Notes: generated by a model not told the origin, from the sequence alone. A stretch of 64,000 nucleotides of DNA from Hemileia vastatrix (GCA_030280995.1 JASXTE010000008.1:6715001-6779000), one strand, 5' to 3'; counted from the stretch's first letter, positions 33,439 to 46,015 are shown. A program made the numbers and translations.

Positions 33439-34647
33439 TTAATTTGAGTCCATATTTAATATTGGATTGTCAAAGATGGACAAATCATCTTCCAACATAC
33501 AGACTTCATTTTCATCACTATATGAAATAATACTGTCATAATCACTTGGTTCTTTACTTTTTTCAGTTTCAGTTTCAGATTCACATTGATTTTCAACAAT
33601 ATTTATATTCTTCTCACATTTGTGACCTTTAACCCAAGGTTTGTTACACTTATTACAAGTATTTGTTTCATAATTTTTTGGTACTACAGGTGAAGTAGGT
33701 TTTTTCTGCTTCTCCTGAAGTGTTTTTGAATTCTGATTTTTCACAGGTTCAACATTTTGTTTATAAGTGGAATACCTTGCTTCATACTTATGGTTTAGTA
33801 ATATTTCATTACAAATATTAATAAAGTCAGAATAATCAGTAACATTAATTGTTCTAGCTACAACAATGTCTCTGACAGATATAGGTAATTTATATATTAT
33901 CTTATCTTTCCATAAGATTAAATCCATGTTAGGCTCAATGGCTTTTAATATTTTATTTAAATTCATTAAAAATACCATAGGTTTGTCACCATTCAAAGGA
34001 TTGTACATAGTTTTCTCATAAAGTCTCTACTGAGTGAGTCTGAATTTAGAACCTCCAAATTGTTTTTCAATTAGTTGTTTCCATTCAGCCCAAGAGTAAT
34101 CTTTACACTCACTCAAAACAGATTCAAACCATAATAAAGCAACATCCTTAAATAAAGAGATCAATTTTGATGTTATTTCTTCATCTGGTAACTTATATGA
34201 CAATTTCAAGTTGTCAATTCTTTGAATAAAATGTTTCCAATCAGAACTGGCTTCTCCATCATAATTTGGGTACTGATCTATCTTAGGCCAGTTCTTCTGA
34301 TTGGATTTTATTTCACTAATCTTAGGTAAATTCAACAACTCATTTAATCTTGATAAATGGTCTTGTATTTCTTCCTGTACAAATTTGTGACTTACATTTT
34401 CAGATTTGACACTACCACCAGATGGTTTTAGTTGTGGTGGTGTAGGGAAGGAATGAAATTCACTTTTCCCAATGAAATGATTATTATTATACTGAGTATA
34501 CTTATGATTATCCTGGTTCATTAGTAGATTGGCAGTTTCAATCTCAACTTTAGTTAATCTTTGTAGCATCTTGGAGACACTTTGATTTGTCTGGGAAAAA
34601 GATAACTTAGTTCTTGATTCAGTTTTCAATAAATGTGTTTTATACAA
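33439..34647 (-). pseudogene. Element B gag capsid and zinc knuckle
   Basis: 34027-34647 holds the capsid-like block (NWPKIDQYPNYDGEASSDW, KQFGGSKFRL). 33439-34008 holds KDKIIYKLP and the knuckle CNKCNKPWVKGHKC. A stop at about 34026 splits them and another follows before the protease. Confidence 0.8.
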
Positions 34648-34650
34648 TTT

Positions 34651-35145
34651 TTACAACTCACAGAATTTTTTTGAAAGTTCATTATATTTATTACTTAATG
34701 AATCATATTTAAGAGTTAGAAACAAATGTTCATTTTCTAATTCTTTATTATGTGTTGCCAGTTGAGAAATATTTAATGTTAAGGATGAAATTGTATCACT
34801 TGTGAGCTTAACTGTCTGTTCCTCACAATCAGTCATTCTATTCCATAATGCTGAAACAATTCTATGGACAGTTGGATTATTATTAAAATACTCTATGTCT
34901 TCCTTCTCAATTCTCTCTCTCTCTTGTGAACTTCTCATCTCACTAGTAAGTGGTGGCAACTGAGGATTAACTGTATTATAAATACTACTGTTGTTATTGA
35001 CAAATGACAAGTCATGTGTATCTACATTAAAACCTAATTCTCTTAAGTCCTCCTCTATTTTTTGCACAGATTTGACATCAATAATATTACCTACATTGTT
35101 GTTATCAGTATTGTGTTTAATCTGAGAGGGTAATCTACTTACCAT
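34651..35145 (-). pseudogene. Element B gag N-terminal coiled-coil segment (exon 3 frame)
   Basis: Minus strand from the CCATGGTAAGT site. After the putative intron (35091-35142) the frame GNIIDVKSVQKIEEDL continues with a helical, heptad-like stretch (SQLATHNKELENEHLFL). In this copy the reading frame joins correctly with the upstream second frame after splicing, unlike in A and E. Confidence 0.6.
35091..35142 (-). other. Putative gag intron 2 in element B (52 nt)
   Basis: Donor ATG|GTAAGT, branch-like ATACTGATAAC, acceptor ATGTAG. 52 nt is again 3n+1. Confidence 0.5.
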
Positions 35146-35263
35146 GGGATTTGTGGGAGCCCTGATTTTTGGCGCCTTTTTTTCCCTTGTAGGGGTGAAC
35201 TGAGGAAGTCTGATGAGGAGGAGGATCCTTGTTGCAGTTGTGACTGGACCATTGTTGATGGAA

Positions 35264-35656
35264 TCAATCCCACTTCCATTTGTCTACCAGTATTTTCTCC
35301 TGGGAGTGATGCAACCCTCCTGGGGTAGGGGGTAGCTGACTTGGCTGGCCTCCCTTTAGCTCTGCCAATGATTGGTTTGTCTGCTGGAATCCTACCTTGA
35401 AATTGTTCTGTAATTTCTCTACCTCCTTGAACATGAGAGAATTTGATTCCTCCAACTTCAGGACCTGTTTTGCCAGATGCGATAGTTGATCCTGTAGAGG
35501 AGGAGATGTCTTTTTTATGGTAATATTTTTTAAGAGGGCGTTATTTTCCTCTATGCTCATTTGCTCTGACTGGGGGTATGACTTACCCTCCATGGTTATG
35601 TCATGGAGCAATGTTTTTGTTAGCTTTAGACCTGGTATTATAAGCAGGCTTTTCAC
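35264..35656 (-). pseudogene. Element B second gag frame (coiled-coil, Trp motif)
   Basis: DITMEGKSYPQSEQ corresponds to E's DVEMEEVEILV. A heptad-like segment (QVLKLEESNSLMFKEVEKL) and DKWKWD follow, then a TGA where the next residue should be, after which the same frame continues to HPYKGKKGAK. Upstream, MSAPHDN|GTAAGT (about 35685) is the exon 1/donor equivalent. Confidence 0.6.
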
Positions 35657-35689
35657 TTACATTGTCATGAGGAGCACTCATATTGATAA

Positions 35690-36175
35690 GAATAAAAATA
35701 TATCATGTCTAAAGAAAGGAAAACCTATTGGAATTAGTAGATTAAAAGTATTATCAATGTTTTTACTAATAAAAAGCACTGGAGCTTACCCTGAATTTAA
35801 ATCTTTATTTATTTAAATAAAATGTAATAAAAATTCAAAAAAATCTGTTAAAAATAAAATAATAAGTTTAACTAGACCTTTATAAAGGTGAATTAATAGC
35901 TCACCAAGGCTTACCCACATACTAATTTAATTGGGTGTTATATTGGTGACCAAATACCAAGTGAAATTGGGTTTATATTGGGTACAGTTACCACTGTAAA
36001 TACCTAATTTTTATTATAAAAAATTAGTAAAATTTTTATAAGGGCTCTTTTCCGCAATAAATGAGTTATGATGACCCACTTATATGTAGAAGACCCAAAT
36101 ATTTGGTTTTTTTTGAGCTATACCAAAGTAAAAATCACGTCCCAAGGCTTATACTAAATAATAAGTAAAAACTAA
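35690..36175 (-). other. Element B 5' leader
   Basis: AT-rich. It contains GGTCAC/GTCACC and spaced GGTAT blocks but no gene. Confidence 0.45.
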
Positions 36176-36187
36176 GGAAAGACCCCA
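36176..36187 (-). promoter_or_regulatory. Primer-binding-site candidate of element B
   Basis: Minus strand TGGGGTCTTTCC, two bases after the LTR end, like element A. Confidence 0.55.
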
Positions 36188-36189
36188 AT

Positions 36190-37365
36190 TGTCAGTGTAT
36201 CTAGTATATAAGTATAATTTAATAGTATTTATTAATAGTCCTACTACTTATTAATAAATTATTTAGTGATTAAACTTCACGGGAAGACTATTAAAATAGT
36301 TATACTCAAATAAAACTCACAATACTTGGATTTAAATGCGTGCTAGTGGTGGAAAATAGATGAATATAATATAGTTATAGCTTATATAAAGATAATATCA
36401 ATTTATAAAGGCTTTATAATATATTTCTCAATGATAATAATTTGGTTATAATTTCTATTTGAATTGTAGTAAGTAAGTGATGTCTAATAACCGCCAAAAT
36501 CCTCCCTTACTTATACCAAAATCCACTGGAGTGCACAGACCTTCAATCCAGATTATGTCACTGCTATCCCCGGAAATTACAGCACTGTGAGGGCCCATCA
36601 CGTCCCCATGGCGTCCACTTCAATCAGATTCAACACCCAGACCTCCAGTAAGGACCCTCCATCACAATTAATGATAAAACAGACCCATACCATAAATAGA
36701 AAATCCAGATAAAAGCGGATACCATAAAGAAACAGGTAAAATAACTCATCCAAAGAGAATATAATGAAACCCAAAGCATATAAAGAAAATAAATGAAATG
36801 TCCAAGCCTCCAATAACATCCCCAAGCATCCATATTAACTCAGAAATGACCTCCCAACCCATAAATCTGTGAATATCCATCCAAGGACGCAGATTAAGTT
36901 GTCCAAACTGAGTGTATGCTCCTGAAATAGATGTATATGCTTGTTTAGGCGTTGTGAGTCCACTGGATACGTCCATATGACCTAAAACAGGCAGAAAAAC
37001 AAAGGTTATAGTCTATTAAGATGCTAAAACCCACTTATACACCTAAATATACATAATATACTGCATATTTCACTGAATATGAGATTTATGTATACATATA
37101 AGCTTATGTATGTCAATAATTACTTAATATCACTTAAGATAAGTATATTATGACTCCATTAACACCTTAATAAGTATTATTAGGCGATGGATAAGCTATT
37201 TAAACTACTATAATTTATATAATAGAGTAATAATTATATATATATGTAATATAATCATATATATTATTGTTATAACCTTATTTCTAAGATATAAGCTTAA
37301 TGTACTCAAGGTTATATTATTTTAAGTATAAGAAGTACTCATTTCTAGGGATATCTAGGCTGACA
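36190..37365 (-). repeat. Element B 5' LTR (1176 bp)
   Basis: TGTCAG...CTGACA, homologous to 27279-28431. Confidence 0.9.
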
Positions 37366-38797
37366 CACGGACTATACATGGGAGAAATAAATTAGAGTAC
37401 ATAAATTGTATACATAAGTAAATTTATGATAAAATACAAAAGATGCCATAATAACAACTTATATACACACATATATCCACCTTTTATAAGTCTTATGTAC
37501 TTAAAATTAAGCTTGAATATGTTAGGTTAATATTAAGAACCTTAAATATAAGGCTACATAATTTTTAAGTAGACTTAAATCTGTTGTTTCTATTATTTTA
37601 TGTGAAAAACAAGAAATGCACTTTAAATCACTTAAAAGTTGACTATATGCAATAAAAATTTAATAATATTAAAAATGTGCTTTGACAGATTAATGTTTCT
37701 TAATTAGGACTATTTATTTGGCTACCCAAATGCATAAAAATAACACTTTAAATTTGGTGTTTTTTATGCCAGAAATGGCTTCTGTGTACTGGCCACATAC
37801 TGCTTGCATTTTTCCTGTGTGAATAGCTTCATTTGTAGCAAATTTAGACTTTTCACACTATATTTACTCCACATTCTATGCCCACTGTGGGGAAAAAGGC
37901 TAAAATAGGCAACAAGCGCTTATTTAGTGTCCTTGTTTAATTATAAATGCATTGACCCTCTTTATATGCACTAATTTCATTGATAACCTCAAGCTTGGTG
38001 CTTTAATTCACTACCACACTTAAATTTGTCTAAATTTGTTAATTATTTACCCGTGAAAGCGCCTGCAAAGGACTGCATGTAGTTACCCCACATCTCACAC
38101 CCTTTTTTGGGTTTTTAAGTGGTTTCTCAGTCAATTTTGGTTATTTTTGAATGGGGATTTCACATAGTATAATGTCATGATTAGCCCCATAATTTCTTCT
38201 GTTAATCCCCCTTAATATGGAGCAATAATTAGTGTTTATTTTACCTTTTTAGTCTTTTTTTTAATGTATTACATGCATATACTCTCTTTTTTTCTTATTC
38301 TTTATTTTTGATGGATTATCCCTATTACTGCAGGATTTTGGCAGGTGATATCATTCTAATTATGTTACTGTTCACTCTTTATGTTGTTGGAAATGTCTAT
38401 TAGTTGTAATGAGAAGTCATCAACCATGTATAGAACTTTTAAATCAAGGGGTTCATTGGGGAATTTATTGTGTATAAAAGGAGTGATTTTTTGGTCTTGT
38501 TTTCTACATTCTTTATCATTACACTAAAACATATAAACAATACAATTACAATACATATGAATAGCACTTATAAAGTCTTTAAATAGTATCTGAATTATTA
38601 AATCTATTTTTCTACCAGCTATAATATTGTAAGCCATATATAATTAGTGAGATTTAAATTACTGGGACCCTTATATTGAGTTATATTTTAATACTTATTG
38701 GATTTTTGCTACAGTAATCATATAGGACCATTAAAATCTTTTATACAACTGAACATTCAAGCTAGTTAAAATCTCTATACTTGATCTAAGCCTGACA

Positions 38798-39574
38798 TAA
38801 AACCTCTTCCCAAGTTGCACCACAGAAATATGCAACAAACACTTGTTTTAAATGTAACAAGGCATGACAGGAAGTAAATTTTTGTGACAAGAAAATACAC
38901 CTTGTTGAAAAAACTCAGGAAAAAGATAATCCTGAGGCTGATGGTAAGGATTCCTCTAGTGAATATGATAGTAATATCTCTTATGACAATGATTCTTTAA
39001 ATGAAGCTCTAATTCTGGAGCAAGATGTCAAATATTTAGATAATTTATCTGAAGTTTTTAGCTTGGATTTATATTCAGTTGAAAATGCTGAAATTATAAA
39101 TGATATTACTTAAAATTCTATATTAATATCTCCCTTGAGAGCACCTGTTATCATAAATTGTAAAAATGTTGAGGTTGTTCTTGAAACTGGTGCTAGTGGA
39201 AGTGTAGTGTCTGAGAAAGCACTAGCTTCTGTAGATGAAGATTATCATATAAAATTCTTACCTATGACATCTGAAAAATAGAGAGTTTATGGTTCTGTTT
39301 TATGTCCCATTGGAAAATAAAATCAACTGTATTATTTAATTATAATGGTGTTTTTGTCAAGGCTGTTTGTGAATTTGTTGTGATGAAAAATGACAACTTA
39401 AGAAATTGGTTTATTCTGGAAAATAACATTTTAACCTTTCTTGGTATCAAATTAGATCCTGCAAACAATTTTTTTACATTGGGAAAGAATGAAAAAATAA
39501 AAATAAAAATTCTTCCTCTAAAAAACCTTCTGCCTTTTAATTTTTTAATTCAATGTAAAGGTAGATCAACTTAA
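38798..39574 (+). pseudogene. Element D gag C-terminus and protease
   Basis: YATNTCFKCNKA then a stop, FCDKKIHLVE (zinc knuckle with Trp lost and GHVC degraded), acidic linker, then VVLETGASGSVVS where the catalytic Asp of DSG is Glu. Stops at about 38868, 39111 and 39279. Confidence 0.8.
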
Positions 39575-41110
39575 GAAATGGATAGTTTAATGTCTAAAAT
39601 AAACACTGCTTCATTTGGTGATCATTTAACTGGTGATAAAAAAGATTCTCTAATTGCCTTGATTACATCTTTTCCTAGGGATTTTTCTCATGGATCTCAT
39701 GAATTAGGATTTGTTAAGGAATAAATAAAAATTTCTTTATCCTTTAACTTGAATGATATACATCTCAGCCTTAAGAAAAAACCATATCCTGATTCTCCAA
39801 CAAAGAGAAAAGATAATGAGGATAATATCACTACTCTATTGAAAATGAACTTTATTGGGAAGGTTGATGTTACCCTAAAATATTGTGTCATCTCCCTTGT
39901 CTTAATCTCTTTAGAAAATGATAAGGCTAGATTATTTGGGGATTATGGAGCACTGAATAATTATACAGCAGATGAGATTTATCCTTTACCCAAAATAAAC
40001 TCAATACATGCTACCTTGAAAGGTGCAAAATTTGTTAGTTGTCTAGATGGTAATAAGGGTTATTATCAAATTCCTGTTGAAAAGAGCTCTCAAAATATAT
40101 TGCTAAATGATACACACATGGGAATATATAAGTATTTTATAATACCATTTTTGTCCTAAAAATGCCCCTTCAGTTTTTCAAAAAGTGATGGATAATACTT
40201 TCATCAAGAAATAAATGAAGGATGGTTAATGGTATAAATTGATAATATCATTGTTTTTTCTAAAACCTTTGATGAGCACATGAATCACTTGAATAGAGTC
40301 TTTCAAAAGATGGATGATATTAACATGACTTTATCTTTGAAAAAGTGTAAATTTGGCTTTCAATCCTTGAAAGTGCTAGCTCATGTTGTGTCAGGTTTAA
40401 GATTTTTGTAGATCAAAATAAAGTTGCTTAAATTCAAAATGTGAAAGAACCAACTTGTGTAAGTTAAATTCAAAGTTTTTTAGGAATGTGTGGCTATTAT
40501 AGACAATATATAAAAAATTATCAAGTCATAGCCTTACCTCTTACTAAGTTAACCAGAAAAGATATTGCTTTTATCTGGAATGATGAATAACAGAGAGCAT
40601 TTAATACATTGAAAAAATGTTTAAAGCCTGCTCCAATTCTTGCTCTCTCAGTTTTAATAAACTATTTGTACTGTACAAAGATGCAAGTTTTGTTGGACTA
40701 GGAGCTGCTCTTCACCAAAAAAAAATATTAATGATAAAAGCTCAGAAGTAGTTATTTGTTATATTTCAAGAAACTTAAGAAATAGTGAATTTAAATACAA
40801 TTCCACTCAATTAGAGTGTTTAGCAGTTGTACAGGCTTTGAAAAAACTTCATCATTACTTAGATGGCCAAAAATTTGAGTTGGTTACTGATTGTAGTGCA
40901 GTTAAATCCCTATTAAACCTAAAAACACTAAACACACATATGTTTAGCTGGCAAATAGCTGTTAAAGAATACAGTGGTAGAATGAAAATTATCCACAGGC
41001 TAGCAATTTCCATTCCAATGTAGATATTCTGTCTAGATTACCTCTGCCAAATGTTGACTCCAACCAAGCTTATATACATGAAAATGACAAAATTCATATA
41101 CATGGTATAT
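39575..41110 (+). pseudogene. Element D reverse transcriptase and RNase H
   Basis: RT motifs: KYCVISLVLIS, RLFGDYGALN, CLDGNKGYYQIPV, KNAPSVFQK. The active site reads MV-stop-IDNI instead of YIDDI, so both Tyr and one Asp are lost. RNase H fragments KFELVTDCSAVKSLLNL and HSNVDILSRL-like follow. At least ten stops or frameshifts. Confidence 0.8.
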
Positions 41111-42663
41111 ATATAGTTGATGTGGAACAGGAGTTATTGCAATTAATTATGTATTCATATGAAAAAAGCTCTGATTTAAATAAATTAGGTACAATTTTAA
41201 ATGATCCAAAGAATGCTTCAATTCAAGCATTAATAAAAACTCTTCCCCCAAAGTACCAAAATGCTTTGAATAAAGGAAAGTTTTCAATTGATGATGGTTA
41301 TATTAATTACAGTAGAAAACTTAATAATGTTATTTTAATTCCTCCTTCCAAGAAAGAAACTATCTTAAAACTTTTTCATGATGATATATTGGCAGGCCAT
41401 TTTTATCTAGAAAAAACAATGGTCAGAATACAAAATACTGCATGGGGGGCTAATATGTCTAAATACCCAAAATTGTATGTTGAATCTTGTGATTATTGCC
41501 AAAAAATTAACAGGCAAAAGGGCCGGATTATTTCAAAATATTGAAGCACCTTATTCTCCATGTCAAATCATTAATATGGATCTTCTCACTGGTCTTCCTG
41601 TGGCAGGAAAAGACAGTTATAATTCTTGTTGGGTAATAGTGAATAGATTCACCCAAATTTGCAAATTAATTCCAACTCATAAATATTTTTCCACCAAATA
41701 TTTAGATTTCTTATGGTGGCCATACATTTTTAACATTATTGGTTTCCCAAAAGCCATTATCTCTGACAGAGATCCAAAATTTACATCTGAATTTTGGATG
41801 TCTTTAGTGGATATACATGGCTGTGAGTTTAAATTATCTACTGCTCACCATCCTCAAACTGATGGTTTAGCTGAGAGAATGATTCAAACTCTAGAAGATA
41901 TGATTAGAAGGTATTATGTCTTTGGATTAGAATATAAAGACAATGATATATTTACAATGTCTGGGTTACTTTATTACCAGTCCCTGAATTTGCTTATAAT
42001 AGCACTGTTCATTCTGTCACTGAAAGAAAACCTTTTCAGCTCTGGCTAGGTTATCTCCCAAATACTTCTGCTCGAATTCTCATTAAAAAATTACCAAAAT
42101 TAGAACTTCATCCTGGTGTTAAATCTTTCATGAAAATGCAACAAATATGCAGAAAACATGCTCAAAGTTGTATTGATAAGGCATTTGAATATGAAAAGAA
42201 AAGATGGAATAAATCCCATAAGGAGTACACATTTTAAAAGGGAAATGAAGTACTGATATATACATTCCACTTTAATTTAAAGGGAAATAACAAACTAAAA
42301 GATCCTTTTGTGGGACCATTTGTTTTTAAAAGAATGGTTGGTGATAATTCAGTAGAAGTAGTATTGTATTCTCCATATGATAGAAAACTACCTCTCTCCC
42401 CTATCTCCTTACTTTAACCTTATACTTCCAAAAGTAAATTATTCCCTAAAAGAAAAGGTAGACCTAAGAAAAATCCTCAAGAAGTCACAGAAACTTCAAA
42501 AATTGATAAAATTCTCAATAATTGAATTATCACTTCAGAGAAAGGTACTGAATATTTACTGAGATATAAAAATAATTCATCTGAGCATGATGCATTGATA
42601 CCTGGAAAATAAATTTCTAACCTCTCTACTCTTTTGAAAAAATATAAAAAGAAAAAATCTTAG
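41111..42663 (+). pseudogene. Element D integrase with chromodomain-like tail
   Basis: HHCC domain (FHDDILAGHFYLEKT, CDYCQKI), NMDLLTGLPVAG (Asp1), ISDRDPKFTSEFW (Asp2), HPQTDGLAERMIQTLE (Glu), GPFVFKRMVGDN, and a tail with EYLLRYK and a TLLKKYKKKKS end. Stops and a frameshift near 41510 and 41960. Confidence 0.8.
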
Positions 42664-42681
42664 CATTTTTTATTGTTTTTT

Positions 42682-42693
42682 AGAGTGAGGGAG
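42682..42693 (+). promoter_or_regulatory. Polypurine tract of element D
   Basis: AGAGTGAGGGAG directly before TGTCAGCC. Confidence 0.7.
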
Positions 42694-43207
42694 TGTCAGC
42701 CAGGCTTTATTGAGAAGCAAGTAAAATCTTATGTTAAATTACAATTAGAAAAAATTGTATTTAAATCATATACAAATTGAATATTTTATTAAAATAAAAT
42801 TATATGACAATATTTTGTAAATAAATTTTTATATTAATCTTATTATTATATATAATGTATATACATTTAAATAAAATATAAAATTATATTGTATAAAATT
42901 ATTAGTATGTTTTTATGTACCTAATAGAGGTTATCAAAGTTAAAATTTTGTAAATATTTAAAAGATATTTCATAATGGGAAAATAAAGCCACAAACATTA
43001 AATTAATTCTCATAAAAAAGTTGTTTTGGGGCACAATATGGCAGATTTAAAAAAATAATCATTGATTTGGTGGAAAAAAGAGCTATTATGAAATGGAGAA
43101 TTTTTAAATTTGATATCCCCTAAATATTATAAATTTATAATTAATTAATTACAAAATATTATAAGTAAAAACATCAACCTATAATGTAATTAATTAATTA
43201 TTTAATT
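42694..43207 (+). repeat. Element D 3' LTR, part 1
   Basis: Starts TGTCAGCCAGGCTTTATTG, related to A-type LTRs. It is cut by the Harbinger element at ATT (43205-43207). Confidence 0.75.
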
Positions 43208-43223
43208 AGGGGGTGTCAATGTT
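43208..43223 (+). repeat. Left TIR of the Harbinger element
   Basis: AGGGGGTGTCAATGTT; one mismatch to the inverted right end at 51597-51612. Confidence 0.8.
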
Positions 43224-43603
43224 CAGGAATCCACAATTACAGATCAGAAATTTTTTTCCCAGGATTGGAAATTATTAATTGCGGAAGAATCTTATGAACT
43301 AGCCCTGGGGCTAGTGGATAAGTAATCCACAATATTTCATTATCCCACCTCTTATACCCCAATTTCCGTTTCTAATTCCTGATCCCAAACTCATCACATC
43401 CATGATTGATTTGTAAGCAAGTCACATGACATATAATTGCGGATGCCATCCTTATGTATCTCATCATTCTATGATACTTAATTTTGGTGGCAAACACATA
43501 ACATTTTTTTCTATCTACACACCCCACCTGCTCATTTGGTGGAAAATTCCCAGTTCCCACTCATCACCTAAACCTTCTACCAACAACCTTTTCTACTGAA
43601 AAT

Positions 43604-45130
43604 AATGAAGCACCTCTATACTAGGAAGAAAATTCACTCAGCTATGAATGCCATCACTTCAAATTTAGCTTCTGACACCACCCAATATGGGGGGCGGACT
43701 TGCTAGCGAGTCCACAACCTTGGACCCAAACTCACCACAGATTGAACACACATTGAGCTATTAATAAAGGAACCATACAATTAGGGATGAACACAACTCA
43801 GCATAACATTTTTAGGTGGGTGTTCAAGTAGAGTTCAGTATGGGTTCAGTATGGGTTCAGTCTGAGTTCTATCTGACTTCCATCTGAGTTCAGGTTGAGG
43901 ACTTGCTAGCAAGTCCACCCCCTATATTGCCTAGTGTGACTCTGATTCTGACTCTGATTTGGAAGACACTTTAGCTTATATGTATTTTCTTTCCAAAAAG
44001 AGTTACATCATCCCAAGGGGGCCAAATATTTATCATGATCCCAGATATGATCTCTGCTCCATTCTCAACATTCCTCATTCAAAATTCACACAACTTTTTT
44101 GAACTTCTCATGATTCTTTTTTAAAACTTCCTCTACTCATCTCCAATCATCCTTCCTTCCATAATAATTCCCATAACAAACAGTGTGACCCTGACTTTTA
44201 AATTGCTGTTGCACTACGTGGCTTTGGTTCAAATGGAAATGGTGCTTCTAAAAAACATTTAGATAATCTCTTTACCATAGGATATGGTACCATCATATTA
44301 TACACCAAGCAATGCATGATTGCTATCCTTTCTCATAAGTATCAAACACTTGCTTAGAAAACTTCACAACAGTGACTTGAATCCTCTCAAGTAATGAAAG
44401 CTGAAGGTTTCCCTGGATGTGTAGGTTTTGTTAATGGTAAAACTATACTTTTGAGTCAAAATCCTGATCATGATGTAAACCATTATCTTGATCGCAAAAA
44501 AAGGTTACTTCAAAATGATCTCCAATTTCACATCTTTCATAAACTAACTTTCAATATTCTTTGTAGATAGTTTATTGCCATTTAACTTGTCTGTGACTTC
44601 AAAAAAAAGTTTATTGCTTTTAATAGTGGCTTCCCCAACTCATGTTATGACTCTTCTGTCTTCCAAAGAATGAGGATTTCTGAAAGTCCTAACTCATACT
44701 TTGACAAATCTCAGTACCTCATTGCAGACTCAACATATGCAAGTGGAAAGTACATTATACCTGCTTTCTGTGGTGAAACTTTAGAAAATGACCCCATAAC
44801 CACCTTTAATTATCACCTTGCCCAATCAAGAGTACAGATTGAAAATGCTATTGGGATTTTAAAGGGAAGATTTTCTAGTCTCAAGGAACCCAGAATCCCA
44901 CTTCCAAAAAAATGGAAATAAAAAATGCAAATTATTAGATAATGAATTGTGTTATACTCCACAATATCCTAGCTGATTTAAAGGATGAGTGGGATGATCT
45001 TTATGAAGAAGAGGATCCTGAACCAGAGCCAGCTCTCCCCTCCCTTGAATCACAAAACATTCATTCAACCAGCATATGCTCTGTCATTATGCTAATCACC
45101 CTCCACAATTTTGACACAAAACCCTTTTAA
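43604..45130 (+). pseudogene. PIF/Harbinger (HARBI1-type) DDE transposase
   Basis: ATG 43604 starts MKHLYTRKKIHSAMNAI. A 260-bp MITE (43677-43936) splits the first exon; after it comes SDSDSDLEDTLAY. Conserved blocks: ALRGFGSNGNG, FPGCVGFVNGKTI (normally VDG, so the first catalytic Asp is Asn), YLDRKKR, FNSGFPNSCYDSSVFQRM, YLIADSTYASGKYIIPAF (second Asp), RVQIENAIGILKGRF (Glu), NCVILHNILADL. At least eight stops. The enzyme would cut at TIRs together with the SANT-like protein; this copy cannot. Confidence 0.88.
43677..43936. mobile_element. 260-bp MITE, copy 1, with palindromic TIRs
   Basis: TIRs read (A)CCACCCAATATGGGGGG and, inverted, CTAGGCAATATAGGGGG, each followed by the palindrome GGACTTGCTAGC(A/G)AGTCC. 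TGAC on both sides looks like a 4-bp duplication. The same 260-bp sequence is at 61995-62254. Short GTTCAGT/GAGTTC repeats fill the right half. Non-coding. Confidence 0.85.
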
Positions 45131-45600
45131 TTTTTTGATTTCATACTCTCCAAATGTCTACTTTGTATACTTTATTCACTTGGCTTGGTATTTTTGTTTG
45201 TTGCATGTTCATTTTTTTTTGAATTTACAGTGAATATCTCTTTTTTGGATGGCTCATTGGTTTTCTTTCACCAGCTCAACATGAAATTGCATATTTTCTG
45301 AAATCACATATTTTTTCAGTGTTTCTTTTTTTCATTCTTCACTCATATCATTTTCTCCTCTTCTCAAACATCCCTCAAATATTTTGGTTGCATTTTTTTT
45401 AACTCATCTCACCAGGTAAGTCATTTTTTTCATTTTTATTGATTTTTTATTTGCTATTCATGTTCTTTTATTTTTTTTATTTTTGCTTTTTTTTGTTTAT
45501 TTGTTTATTTTTTTATTTTGTAAGTGCTTCAATTTTTTTTAAGGTTTAACTATTTTTTTCTCTCTCTCTTTTCTCTCCCTCTTTTCTCTCTTGTCCTGCT
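45131..45600. other. T-rich spacer
   Basis: Plus-strand T runs; no gene seen. Confidence 0.5.
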
Positions 45601-46015
45601 CTTTTTCCCTCCTTTTCCCCCTTCTTGACTCCCTCAATCCCCCCTTCCCCCTCTTATTCTCTTCCTCACCCCTCATTTCTCACCTTTCTCCACCTTTCCC
45701 CCCCTTTAGGCATTCTTTTTTGTCCCTTTAGACACCCTATACCCCCCCTTTACTCCCATTTCCCCTCTTTAGGCTGCCTCACCCCTCACCCCCCCCTCAT
45801 CCCCCTCTCCCCTCCACTGCTTCCCCCCTACCCCCCTACACCCTTAGGGGGGGGGAGAGGGGGGGAGTATTTTAAAAGGGGGTAAAGGGGGGGGAAAGAG
45901 GTGCCTGAAGGGGGGAAGAACTGGTGAAAATGGGGGTTAGGGGGTTTTGAGGAGATCAAGAAGGGGGAGGGGGGGTTTAGGACACCAAAAAGAGGGAAAT
46001 GAGGCAGAAAAGGAG
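45601..46015. repeat. C-rich then G-rich tract (mirror strand asymmetry)
   Basis: 45601-45845 is almost all pyrimidine with many C5-C8 runs. From 45846 the bias flips to purine with G5-G9 runs (for example 45846-45868 and 45888-45896). TTTAGG/CCTAAA blocks with runs recur on both sides. Either strand has G-quadruplex potential. Non-coding in a ~25% GC context. Confidence 0.8.

Larger units (their letters stand above)
27279..37365 (-). mobile_element. Complete Ty3/gypsy element B, minus strand, 10.1 kb, nested in LTR C
   Basis: LTRs at 27279-28431 and 36190-37365 start TGTCAG and end CTGACA. The flanks CATGG (27274-27278) and CACGG (37366-37370) look like a target duplication with one change. 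Internal order on the minus strand is PBS, gag, protease, RT, RNase H, integrase, chromodomain-like tail, PPT. Many stops and a solo LTR insertion (28819-30096) in the pol 3' end make it inactive. LTR divergence is visibly larger than in E. Confidence 0.9.
27217..38797 (+). repeat. Solo LTR of type C in element D, itself split by element B
   Basis: It starts TTTCAGCCTGGATATCCCC (first G lost) and ends CTAAGCCTGACA. Without the insert (27279-37365) it is about 1.49 kb. The flanks TAAAC / TAAAAC look like a 5-bp target duplication, and element D's gag continues in register on both sides. A TATA box (TGTATAAAAGG) near 38470 marks the promoter. Confidence 0.8.
25440..43207 (+). mobile_element. 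Ty3/gypsy element D (plus strand, degraded, 5'-truncated), host of nested insertions
   Basis: gag starts in the second-frame exon at about 25440 with no 5' LTR, is broken at 27216 by solo LTR C (with element B inside), resumes at 38798 and continues through protease, RT, RNase H, integrase and chromodomain-like tail to a 3' LTR at 42694. The LTR is broken at 43207 by a Harbinger element and resumes at 51613-52006. It has many stops and lost catalytic residues: an old copy. Confidence 0.85.

Noticed and set aside
45625..45885. Pro-rich 86-codon frame
   Set aside because: Translation of the C-rich tract; composition artefact.
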